A stretch of 7,674 nucleotides of DNA from JBCBTJ01 sp964597685 (GTDB lineage: Bacteria; Pseudomonadota; Alphaproteobacteria; Caulobacterales; Hyphomonadaceae). The first letter of the stretch is position 1; every line of letters begins with the position of its first letter. This document shows, in pieces, positions 1-6,015 of the stretch. Below the pieces are notes generated by a model that did no database searches, was not told the origin of the DNA, and saw nothing but the letters and a program-made list of their open reading frames with translations. The stretch covers positions 1 through 7,674 of the forward strand of contig CAZQZC010000135.1 of NCBI GenBank assembly GCA_964597685.1, in the 5' to 3' direction. Position numbers and translations under genes: made by a program.

Positions 1-565
1 GGCCGTTCTCGCCCTCGACCCCGTGACGTGTGCAGCCATTATCTCGATCGCATGCGGCGCGCCGAGGTCGGCCGGGCGTCCGGAAACGCAGGCGCTCACA
101 TATCTCGACGCCGCGCTTCTGGAAGGGCTGTTGAAGCCTGTCGCCCGCGCAATCGGCGAGGGGCTGACCCTGGCGCGCGTGGAGACAGAGGCCGAGTTCG
201 CAAGCGCCCTCGCGCCGCCTGGGCAGGTTCGTACCACGACGTTGACCCTCGCGACGCCGCATGGCGCGGGCGCTGCGATGCTCTGCCGGACATCGGACGC
301 GCGACCCGCTGGACCGCGTCCAGACGCCTCGCCCCCCAGCGTCACAGCTTTGCTGACCGCGCGGATCGCCAGTTTGAGCGTTCCCGTCAGCCGCTTGGCG
401 GATCTAAAGCCCGGCGCGACGCTTCTCCTTGGGCTGCCCGCCGATCAACCTGTCGAGCTGTTGTCCGGCGGACGAGAGGGACGCTTGGCGGCCGAGGGGC
501 AGATTGGGCGGAAGGGCGGACGCATTGCGATCCGCCTCAACCGCGTCAAACCGCCGTCGATCTAA
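1..565 (+). CDS. fliM: Flagellar motor switch protein FliM, C-terminal part (5' end outside window)
   Basis: The frame is open from base 2 to the TAA at 563-565 and has no credible start in the window, so this is the 3' part of a longer gene. FliM is the C-ring protein that binds CheY-P and switches flagellar rotation. The last ~75 residues look like a SPOA (FliM/FliN C-terminal) domain: an alternating hydrophobic segment (TARIASLSVPVSRLADLKPG), then LLLGLPADQPVELLSGGR, then a final strand GRKGGRIAIRLNRV. The preceding ~100 residues (ALDPVTCAAII, then a linker, then LDAALLEGLLKPVARAI) fit the degenerate end of the FliM middle domain seen in some alphaproteobacteria. A GTG at 23 could be mistaken for the start but falls inside this domain. 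The C-terminal SPOA fold alone would also fit FliN or HrcQ; the upstream middle-domain-like part favours FliM. The gene converges on terC, and their stop codons overlap. Confidence 0.7.
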   Translation, partial: AVLALDPVTCAAIISIACGAPRSAGRPETQALTYLDAALLEGLLKPVARAIGEGLTLARVETEAEFASALAPPGQVRTTTLTLATPHGAGAAMLCRTSDARPAGPRPDASPPSVTALLTARIASLSVPVSRLADLKPGATLLLGLPADQPVELLSGGREGRLAAEGQIGRKGGRIAIRLNRVKPPSI

Positions 566-1539
566 ACAATCCGACCGTGTTCGGCGATCGCCGCCTCGGC
601 GGCGGATTCTGGATCGTCGCCGCGCAGCTCCGCCTCGCGAATGGCCCACAACCTCTTCTGATAGCGGGTTTGGATCACGTCGGTGACCACCAGCACGAAG
701 ATGACCAGATAGAACGAAGACTTCGACATCGCCTCGACGCTGAACCCGAACAATTTGAGATGGGCGAGGTGGCCGCCTTCGGATACGAGCAGGACTCCGA
801 CAAGGAACAGGATGAAAAGGCCGAGGATTTCGTACATCCGATTCTTCTTCAGGAAATCAGCGACATAATCGGCAAGCAGGATCATCGCGATTCCCGAGAG
901 AATAATGGCTGTGGCCATGATCCAGACCTGGTAATCCTTGCCCGGCTCGCAGCCTGCGGCGTCGCCCGCCGCGCCTATGAGGGCGGCTTTGCACTCCGTC
1001 ACCGTGCCGGCGAACGTTCCGATGACCGCCCCGGCCGCGTCGACGATCTGGGCGACCTCCGTATTTGCGATGGCCATCGCCGAGAGGATGGAGTCAAACG
1101 AAAAAACAAGGATCATGGCGACGATGCCGATGATCGCCTGCAGCACGGATTTCTTCCGAGCGCCCTCGGTCGACTCGATATGGTCGACCGCCATCAGGTG
1201 CGAGATCTCTTTCACCGCCGTGTAGATGATGAACCCCCCGCCGGCCAGCGTCACCAAGGCCTGAAGATTGAACTCGCCTTCAATGAACCCCGTGAAGGGC
1301 AGGGCGAACAGGGTTTGCTCCAACGCGCCGAACAGGGCGACGATCAGGATCAAGAGGACGATGCGAAACAGAATGGCGAGCCCGATGCCCCAACGGCGCA
1401 CTTGCGACGCCTTCACCGGATCGCCCACGCGTTTCGACTCGATCGAGATGTAGAGCAGATTGTCGAAGCCCAAGACCGCCTGAAGCGCGATCAGCGCCAT
1501 GAGCGTGAAGAAGCCCGATGTTGTGAATAGCTCGGCCAT
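562..1539 (-). CDS. TerC family integral membrane protein
   Basis: This is a 325-residue polytopic inner-membrane protein of the TerC family, whose members are linked to tellurite resistance and, in the Alx/MntP-like branch, to manganese export. Hallmarks are visible: LGFDNLLYI with Asp26-Asn27 in the first membrane segment, and FSFDSILSA with Asp149-Ser150 in a later one, the two acidic motifs usually taken as metal-binding. About seven hydrophobic segments can be seen, ending in a charged cytoplasmic tail (REAELRGDDPESAAEAA). I chose the ATG at 1537-1539 over a TTG at 1558-1560 because GAGGGGG lies at the right distance before the ATG. A ~40-residue insert after the second motif (about 162-205) carries Cys183 and Cys197. 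The cytochrome c gene ends 72 bp upstream on the same strand, so the two may be co-transcribed. The actual substrate cannot be read from the sequence. Confidence 0.88.
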   Translation of the reverse strand: MAELFTTSGFFTLMALIALQAVLGFDNLLYISIESKRVGDPVKASQVRRWGIGLAILFRIVLLILIVALFGALEQTLFALPFTGFIEGEFNLQALVTLAGGGFIIYTAVKEISHLMAVDHIESTEGARKKSVLQAIIGIVAMILVFSFDSILSAMAIANTEVAQIVDAAGAVIGTFAGTVTECKAALIGAAGDAAGCEPGKDYQVWIMATAIILSGIAMILLADYVADFLKKNRMYEILGLFILFLVGVLLVSEGGHLAHLKLFGFSVEAMSKSSFYLVIFVLVVTDVIQTRYQKRLWAIREAELRGDDPESAAEAAIAEHGRIV

Positions 1540-1611
1540 GGCCGCCCCCTCTGATGCCAACGCGCTTTCGATAAGCCGCCTCGGGCGCGCCGGGCAAGGC
1601 CCCGCCGGCGC

Positions 1612-1992
1612 CTACTCCGCTGCAGTCGCCTCCTGGATGGAGACGAGATAGGCAAGCACGGCGTCGACGCCGCGAGGGCCGAAATTGAAGTCTGGCATGT
1701 CGGGGTGGCCGACATGGATGCCTTCGCGGAAGTCCTGGGCCAGCGCGCCGGCGTCATAGCCTGCGAGAACCGTGCGCAGCGGGGGCGCGTCTGCGCGCGG
1801 ACTGTCGCCATCGACGCCTGTGGCGTGGCAGCGCGCGCATTGCGCCTCCACCACGTCGCGCCCGTCGGCGACGAGGTCGGCGTCCGGCGTCTCGGCTGAC
1901 GGTGCGGCGGTATCCGGCTCCCCTCCGCAGGCTGCGAGAAACGCGGTTGCCGTGAGCAAAAGAGCCGCTGTCCGGAAGTTAGATTGTGCCAT
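1612..1992 (-). CDS. Lipoprotein monohaem class I cytochrome c
   Basis: The product has 126 residues. A short charged N-terminus and a hydrophobic stretch lead to a lipobox, LAAC, with the acylated Cys22, so the mature protein should be lipid-anchored and exported. A low-complexity Ala/Pro/Glu linker follows (about 25-40). The haem-binding motif is CARCH at 52-56 and the likely distal methionine is Met99 in HPDMPDF, as in small class I cytochromes c. The final helix (VDAVLAYLVSIQEA) matches the usual C-terminal helix packing on the haem. The ATG at 1990-1992 is preceded by a strong Shine-Dalgarno, AGGGAGGT, seven bases away. The gene sits 27 bp beyond the last in-frame stop of a decayed SDR, so its promoter probably lies inside that remnant. 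Its redox partner is unknown; no oxidase or dehydrogenase subunit is in the window. Confidence 0.88.
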   Translation of the reverse strand: MAQSNFRTAALLLTATAFLAACGGEPDTAAPSAETPDADLVADGRDVVEAQCARCHATGVDGDSPRADAPPLRTVLAGYDAGALAQDFREGIHVGHPDMPDFNFGPRGVDAVLAYLVSIQEATAAE

Positions 1993-2019
1993 AGCCGGGA
2001 CCTCCCTAATGCGCCGAGC

Positions 2020-2646
2020 TTAGCGCATCTTCGCGCGAATCGCAGAGGATCTCGGAGAAATTGCGGTGTTGGCGCGACCCGATTCGGACGGCCACGCGCG
2101 ACGTGAACGCCTTTCGGCGCGAAATCCGCATCGAGCGTTTGGCATTGCATCCGCCTGCCGCCCATCGCCGCAGCATGCGAATGCTGGCCGGCGTTTCCGC
2201 GCATGGCGGCGGTCGTTGAGGTGACGAGGAGCGTTCCATGCCCCCTGTCTTCCATCTGGGGCGGTAGGGCTTTCGCCAACCGGTACAATCCGAACGTCGC
2301 CAACCGCCGCCCACGTTCGAAGGTTTTGAGCTGTGTCGGCCAGGCTCCGGTTGCCGATCTGGGCGCCGAGATTGAACAAGGCGACCTCGATGGGGCCGAT
2401 GTCGCGTTCGACGGTGAAGACCAGATCCTCGATCGCGCCGTCTTCGGTGGCGTTCAGCAAGCGGCCCGTCGCATCCCCGCCATTGGCTTTAATCTCTGCG
2501 ACGAGCTTCAGCAGGGCGTCTTCATCTGAACGACGCGCCAGGACGGCGTGATAGCCGCCGGCGGCGAACCGCTTGGCGACATGACCGCCAATGCCCGCGC
2601 CCGCGCCCGCGCCGAGCACGAGAATTACGGGGTTCCGATCGCTCAT
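2020..2646 (-). pseudogene. Frameshifted, C-terminally truncated short-chain dehydrogenase (SDR)
   Basis: The first 105 residues read as a normal SDR N-terminus: VILVLGAGAGAGIGGHVAKRFA (nucleotide-binding loop), RR after strand 2, then DIGPIEVALFNLGAQ, the NxG-like strand 4 region. After Thr105 (about base 2331) this frame becomes Arg/Pro-rich nonsense and stops at 2020. SDR-like sequence resumes in another frame without a gap (LKTFERGRRLATFGLYRLAKAL, then GTLLVTSTTAAMRGNAGQHSHAAA, then DFAPKGVHVA), which implies about +1 or -2 bases. Homology ends at about 2097; the expected substrate-loop and C-terminal part of ~60-80 residues is absent. The canonical YxxxK is not obvious, and the family resembled often has an altered active site, so that alone is not evidence of decay. 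The ATG at 2644-2646 has AGGGGAG before it. A sequencing error could explain the shift but not the missing C-terminus. Confidence 0.78.
2593..2613. repeat. Hexanucleotide tandem repeat (GCCCGC, 3.5 copies)
   Basis: Three perfect copies of GCCCGC plus a half copy lie in the sequence encoding the glycine-rich cofactor loop of the SDR remnant, giving the alternating residues GAGAGAG. Related SDRs usually have one Ala-Gly pair fewer here, so the repeat may have gained a unit by slippage. That comparison is from memory of the family. Confidence 0.6.
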
Positions 2647-2728
2647 TCCGATCTCCCCTTTCAGTCTGAGATCGCCTTCAACGACGCAGGACGCTGTATC
2701 CGTGCCAACGCCGACATCAGCTTCACCC

Positions 2729-2744
2729 GGGCGCCGGCGCGCCC
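2729..2744 (-). terminator. GC hairpin just after the SulP stop, possible terminator
   Basis: Perfect 6-bp arms (GGGCGC and GCGCCC) around a 4-base loop begin 4 nt after the SulP gene stop codon on the minus strand. No T-run follows, so this would be a weak or factor-assisted terminator at best, and such dyads arise by chance in DNA this GC-rich. The rest of the 102-bp gap between the SulP gene and the SDR remnant holds only the remnant's Shine-Dalgarno. Confidence 0.3.
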
Positions 2745-2748
2745 AGCC

Positions 2749-4437
2749 CTATTCGGCGGGCGCTGGGTGGATGTCCGTTACGGGGCGATCCGCCGCCTCA
2801 TCCGGCGCCAGGCCGGCGATCGCCGCTTTCAGGGCGCCGATCCGGTCTGGATAGGACGTGCCGGCGGGCAGGCAATGGTCGGCGTTCAGGCCGGCCAGCG
2901 TGTTTCGGACCTCCTCGCCCATGCCGCAAGTATAGACCGTCTTGCCGGCCTCGCGGGCGTCGCAGGCGATGGTCTCAACGGCGAGGGCGCCTGAGACGTC
3001 GAGATACGGGACGCGCGAGAAGTCCAGCACCAGAGCGCTGGCGCCGCCCTTCACCCGTTCGCGCACCTGGTGGCCGAGATCGGCGGCCGCGCCGAAACTC
3101 AGCGGTCCGCCGAAGTCAAACAACGTCACCTGGCCGCGGGCTTTAGCGAGCAAAGCGCGCTCCTCGTCGGTGGCGATCGGCTCCATCTGACCGCCGAAGA
3201 GCGCCAATTGGTCGTCGGCGAGCTTCTTCACGAATGCCAACGCCGCCAGCACCACGCCGACGCCAACCGCGGTGATCAGGTCAACAAAGACGGTGAGCCC
3301 CAGAACAAGCGCCATCAGGGCGAGGTCCCAGCGCGGGCCTTTGTGGGCGCGGCGGAGATAATTCACATCGACAATGTCGTAGCCGACTTTGACCAGAATG
3401 CCGGCCAGCACGGCGTGCGGGATCTGCGAGGCGAGCGGCGCCAGAACGATGACGACGGCGAACAGGATGACGCCATGGATCATGCCGGAGATCTTGGTCG
3501 ACCCGCCGGTTCTGATGTTCACCACGGTGCGCATCGTTGCGCCCGCGCCGGGAATGGCGCCGAATAGGCCGGCCACGGTGTTGCCGACGCCTTGGCCGAT
3601 CAGCTCCTGGTCGGAATTGTGCCGGGTGCGGGTCATGTTGTCGGCGACGAGCGAGGTCAGCAGACTGTCGATCGCGCCGAGCAGCGCCAATATGATCGCG
3701 GCCTCGAGGACCAAGACGAACGTATCGCCGGTGAAGGTCGGCACAACGAATTCCGGGAAGCCCGTCGGAATGTCGCCGAGGATCGGCGCCCCGCTCAAGG
3801 CCAGGCTCAACAGCGTGCCGATGATCAGCGCCGCGAGCGGGCTCGGCACCCATTTGCCCCAGCTTTTCGGCCAGGAGAAAACGATCGCCAGCGACACCAA
3901 GCCGATGGTCAGCGCGGCGAAATTCGGATCGGCGACAGCGCCTGGAATCGCAGCCATGGCGGCGATCGTGCCGCTTCCGTCCGGCTCGTGGCCAAACAAT
4001 CGGGACGCTTGCAGAAGGATGATGATCACGCCGATCCCCGTCATGAATCCCGATACGACGGGGTAGGGGACGAGGCGGATGTATTGGCCGAACCGGAGGA
4101 CCCCGAGGACGATCTGGATCAGGCCCGCCAGAACCACTGCGGCGAAAACGAGTGCGGGATTGCCGGACAGGGAGGCGAAGACGCCGGCGAAGACGACGAC
4201 CATGGGGCCAGTTGGGCCGGAGATTTGGGAGCCCGTTCCGCCGAACAGCGCCGCGAAAAAGCCAACGAAAATGGCTCCCCAGAGGCCGGCGATCGGCCCG
4301 GCGCCCGACGCTTCGCCGAACGCCAGCGCCAGCGGCAGGGCGACAACGCCGGCGGTGAGGCCGCCGAAAATGTCGCCGCGAAGATTTGAAGTGTCCAGGA
4401 TCTTTGATGCTTCAGTACGCGAAACGAGCGAGATCAC
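2749..4437 (-). CDS. SulP/SLC26 anion transporter with STAS domain, BicA-like
   Basis: The product has 562 residues: a SulP transmembrane core (about 20-405, roughly 14 segments) followed by a cytoplasmic STAS domain (about 432-545; core strand ALVLDFSRVPYLDVSGALAVE). The N-terminus resembles cyanobacterial BicA, a sodium-dependent bicarbonate transporter, over a long stretch: LRGDIFGGLTAG, ALPLALAFGEASGAG, then GLWGAIFVGFFAALFGGT. The residues reported to bind Na+ in BicA appear to be kept, shifted by one: Thr68, Asp257, Thr261 and Gly299-Ala300-Thr301. TRHNSDQELIGQGVGN is also BicA-like. Start: GTG at 4435-4437, with AGGGACGG upstream; the next in-frame Met is residue 79, inside the membrane core. 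The N-terminal length agrees with BicA. Na+/HCO3- uptake is my best guess; sulfate or dicarboxylate transport remains possible because SulP members differ in substrate with few sequence markers. Confidence 0.9.
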   Translation of the reverse strand: MISLVSRTEASKILDTSNLRGDIFGGLTAGVVALPLALAFGEASGAGPIAGLWGAIFVGFFAALFGGTGSQISGPTGPMVVVFAGVFASLSGNPALVFAAVVLAGLIQIVLGVLRFGQYIRLVPYPVVSGFMTGIGVIIILLQASRLFGHEPDGSGTIAAMAAIPGAVADPNFAALTIGLVSLAIVFSWPKSWGKWVPSPLAALIIGTLLSLALSGAPILGDIPTGFPEFVVPTFTGDTFVLVLEAAIILALLGAIDSLLTSLVADNMTRTRHNSDQELIGQGVGNTVAGLFGAIPGAGATMRTVVNIRTGGSTKISGMIHGVILFAVVIVLAPLASQIPHAVLAGILVKVGYDIVDVNYLRRAHKGPRWDLALMALVLGLTVFVDLITAVGVGVVLAALAFVKKLADDQLALFGGQMEPIATDEERALLAKARGQVTLFDFGGPLSFGAAADLGHQVRERVKGGASALVLDFSRVPYLDVSGALAVETIACDAREAGKTVYTCGMGEEVRNTLAGLNADHCLPAGTSYPDRIGALKAAIAGLAPDEAADRPVTDIHPAPAE

Positions 4438-4510
4438 TTTATTCCGTCCCTATAATAACGAGCCGCGAGCAGCCGTCGTCGCGCCTGATATCAAGGCGAT
4501 GTTTGCGACC

Positions 4511-4526
4511 CTGCCTGTCCAGGCAG
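4511..4526. promoter_or_regulatory. 16-bp inverted repeat, possible operator or leader hairpin
   Basis: CTGCCTG and CAGGCAG form perfect 7-bp arms around a 2-bp centre, ending about 73 bp before the SulP start codon. As DNA this could bind a dimeric regulator. As RNA a 2-base loop is tight, so the stem would open by a pair. It is downstream of the candidate promoter, so it would lie in the transcribed leader. Confidence 0.35.
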
Positions 4527-4578
4527 CCCTCCCCATTCAAAGAATGTTCGCAGTACTTTTGAAATTTAGCAAGATGTC

Positions 4579-4606
4579 ATTCTATATCGGCGCGGCCGTG
4601 CCGCAA
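4579..4606 (-). promoter_or_regulatory. Candidate sigma-70-type promoter for the SulP gene
   Basis: On the minus strand TTGCGG (4601-4606) and TAGAAT (4579-4584) are separated by 16 bp, a fair match to -35 and -10 boxes. Transcription would start near 4572, giving a leader of about 135 nt. The spacer largely coincides with a 16-bp dyad at 4588-4603 (CGGCGCGG/CCGTGCCG, one mismatched pair), which could be an operator. No start-site data are available and a second AT-rich element, TATTAT, lies nearer the gene. Confidence 0.33.
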
Positions 4607-4613
4607 TTTCATG

Positions 4614-4627
4614 AAACGACGTCGTTT
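4614..4627. promoter_or_regulatory. 14-bp perfect palindrome, possible regulator site
   Basis: AAACGACGTCGTTT is its own reverse complement with no spacer. It lies 32 bp beyond the end of the NmrA-like gene and 8 bp upstream of the candidate -35 box of the SulP gene, a usual place for an activator site. I do not recognise it as the site of a known regulator. Confidence 0.35.
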
Positions 4628-4658
4628 ATACTATTCGATTTTTCAAAAGCATTGATCC

Positions 4659-5525
4659 TTAAGCGCCGAGGTCCGCGGCAAGTCGCTTCAGGCCCTTGCG
4701 TAGCCCGATCTTCGGCGCCCAATCCGGGGGCGCCGAGTTCTCGGGTGGCGTTTTGTCGCGCTCAATGCGGGCGAGTTGTCGACCGTCGACCGGGAATTTG
4801 CGCCGGAGAAGAAGCGCCAGCGCCCGGCCTGCGAGATGAACAAGTTTCTTGGGCAATTGGACGATGGGCGTCCGCGACCCGGCGGCGTCCCGGACGGCTT
4901 GGTAAAGTCCTCGGGCCGTGACGACGTCCGGTCCGGCCACGCTGTAGATCGCCTTGTCTGAGAACGGGCTCATGGCGAGTTTGGCGGCGAGGTCCGCGAG
5001 ATCGTCAATATGGATCGGTTGCTGCAGCGCCCGCCCAGATCCGGGCAGCGGCAGGACGGGCCAGCGGCGGGCTGCGCCGATCAGCCGAGCCAAATTGCCG
5101 TCGTCGGGATGGCCGTAGATCATGGTCGGCCGCAAGAGGACATGCGGCTGAGGCGTGGCGGCCAGCGCGGCCTCCTCCCGCCGAAGCGCCTCATAGACCG
5201 GCGTGTCTGGATCGATCAGAACATTATTGCTGGAAAAGAGGATCAGCCGCGTCCCAACGCCGGACCCAAGCGCACAGACCGCCGGACCGGAAAGCGTGAG
5301 AATGGGCGAGAGGACGGCCGCTTCGCACTGGGCCATCGCCTGGGCGGCTGCGTGTGTGTCGGCGAGGTCTAGGCGCTGCGTCTCGCAGCCCATCTTCTCG
5401 AGCCGAGCGACCATGTCCGGCCGGTCGCTGCGCCATGTCGCCAGTACGTTTTGGCCAGCCCGGCGAAGCCGCTCGGCGACCCGTAAGCCCAGCGCGCCCG
5501 TCGCGCCGACGACGAGGATCGTCAC
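4659..5525 (-). CDS. NAD(P)-binding atypical SDR (NmrA / epimerase-like)
   Basis: The product has 288 residues and a Rossmann fold at the start: TILVVGATGALGLRVAERL with GATGALG at 7-13, the GxxGxxG loop of extended and atypical SDRs. Arg32 after strand 2 (ATWRSDRP) suggests NADP(H) preference. Strand 4-5 features follow: LILFSSNNV (94-102) and, near it, YEALRREEAAL (111-121) in place of a standard YxxxK. LRPTMIYG (131-138) and QPIHIDDLADLA (169-180) are typical of NmrA/epimerase-type proteins, including those related to the complex I subunit NDUFA9. The C-terminus is basic. The start is GTG at 5523-5525, one base after the bolA stop; with no good Shine-Dalgarno of its own, translation is probably coupled to bolA. 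The substrate is unknown, and a non-catalytic role is possible because the catalytic lysine is not where expected. Confidence 0.8.
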   Translation of the reverse strand: MTILVVGATGALGLRVAERLRRAGQNVLATWRSDRPDMVARLEKMGCETQRLDLADTHAAAQAMAQCEAAVLSPILTLSGPAVCALGSGVGTRLILFSSNNVLIDPDTPVYEALRREEAALAATPQPHVLLRPTMIYGHPDDGNLARLIGAARRWPVLPLPGSGRALQQPIHIDDLADLAAKLAMSPFSDKAIYSVAGPDVVTARGLYQAVRDAAGSRTPIVQLPKKLVHLAGRALALLLRRKFPVDGRQLARIERDKTPPENSAPPDWAPKIGLRKGLKRLAADLGA

Positions 5526-5526
5526 G

Positions 5527-5760
5527 TCAGTCCGGCGCGCGGGTTTTCAGCGCCAGCGCGTGCAGCTCCCCGCCCATGCGGCCCTTCAAGGCGGCGTAGA
5601 CCATCTGGTGCTGCGCCACGCGCGGCTTGCCGGCGAATTGGGCGGACACGATCTCCGCCTGCCAATGGTCGTTGTCGCCGGCGAGATCCGTCAACGTGAT
5701 CTCGGCGTCCGGGAAAGCCTCTTTCAGGAAACCTTCTAATGTCGCGCGGTCCATGGCCAT
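5527..5760 (-). CDS. bolA: BolA family protein
   Basis: The product has 77 residues, a full-length small BolA-fold protein. Family features in order: an N-terminal helix (TLEGFLKEAFPDAEI), a GDNDHW strand with His32, FAGKPRVAQHQMVYAAL with His51, and the closing GGELHALALKT with the nearly invariant His67. BolA proteins of this class pair with monothiol glutaredoxins to bind a [2Fe-2S] cluster through BolA histidines, and act in iron-sulfur trafficking or iron sensing. I chose the ATG at 5758-5760 over the ATG two codons in because GGGAG sits 8 bases before it. In many alphaproteobacteria bolA follows purL and precedes a grxD-like gene; here purL is ~1.6 kb upstream and the next gene is an NAD(P)-binding protein. 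The family call is firm; the exact subfamily is not. Confidence 0.92.
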   Translation of the reverse strand: MAMDRATLEGFLKEAFPDAEITLTDLAGDNDHWQAEIVSAQFAGKPRVAQHQMVYAALKGRMGGELHALALKTRAPD

Positions 5761-6015
5761 GGCGTTTGCTCCCAGCCGCAGGCGCGGCCTTCATCTGCTC
5801 TGTGAGATATACGGTCAGCGGGTCGGAGTATTCGATGAACGCCGCGCCGTCCATATGGCGGGGTCGCGCCGGAGCGTCCCGCGTGTCGGGCACAGGCTGG
5901 GCGGCCCGCCGGCTATTCCGCCCCGCGGCAGACACAGCGTGATTCGAGCGCGATTGACGCGGTCGATGTTCCGGCGTTCAGCTGCGCCAACCAAGTCGAG
6001 GAGCGCCGACCCGTC
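5761..6015. other. Divergent intergenic region between bolA and the DUF1993 gene
   Basis: These 255 bp lie between two divergently transcribed genes and should hold both promoters. I see the bolA Shine-Dalgarno (GGGAG), a GAGGAG at 5998-6003 that is rather far (12 bp) from the DUF1993 ATG, and a TTGACG at 5954-5959 on the plus strand with no good -10 partner. On the minus strand a frame starting at the ATG near 5854 has coding-like codon choice for ~30 codons (DGAAFIEYSDPLTVYLTEQM), but has no Shine-Dalgarno and then runs through bolA out of frame, so I do not call it a gene. Confidence 0.5.

Larger units (their letters stand above)
4438..4658 (-). promoter_or_regulatory. AT-richer regulatory leader of the SulP transporter gene
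   Basis: These 221 bp separate the NmrA-like gene from the SulP gene and hold no plausible gene. The stretch is clearly richer in A+T than its surroundings and has several short dyads: a 14-bp perfect palindrome at 4614-4627, a near-perfect 16-bp dyad at 4588-4603, CATTC-AAA-GAATG at 4534-4546, TTCAAA/TTTGAA at 4537-4542 and 4558-4563, and 7-bp arms at 4511-4526. It probably carries the promoter and operator sites of the transporter gene. Direction is inferred from the flanking genes, both on the minus strand. Confidence 0.5.

Noticed and set aside
28..1530. A 500-codon open frame on the plus strand opposite terC.
   Set aside because: It is the mirror of a well-supported TerC gene in GC-rich DNA, its product is Arg/Asp-rich with no recognisable fold, and it also overlaps fliM in another frame.
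1580..1611. GC-rich imperfect hairpin after the cytochrome c stop, considered as a terminator.
   Set aside because: The arms match only with bulges and no T-run follows; at this GC content it is expected by chance.
1491..2303. A 270-codon minus-strand frame beginning MATFGLYRLAKAL.
   Set aside because: Its first ~70 codons are the shifted middle of the SDR remnant; the rest reads through the cytochrome c gene out of frame. It is evidence for the frameshift, not a gene.
4079..4921. A 280-codon plus-strand frame across the SulP 5' end and its leader.
   Set aside because: It overlaps two genes on the other strand, is low-complexity Ala/Arg/Pro-rich, and lacks any family signal.
5522..5935. A 137-codon minus-strand frame upstream of and overlapping bolA.
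   Set aside because: About 30 codons look coding-like, but no Shine-Dalgarno precedes them and most of the frame is an out-of-frame reading of bolA.
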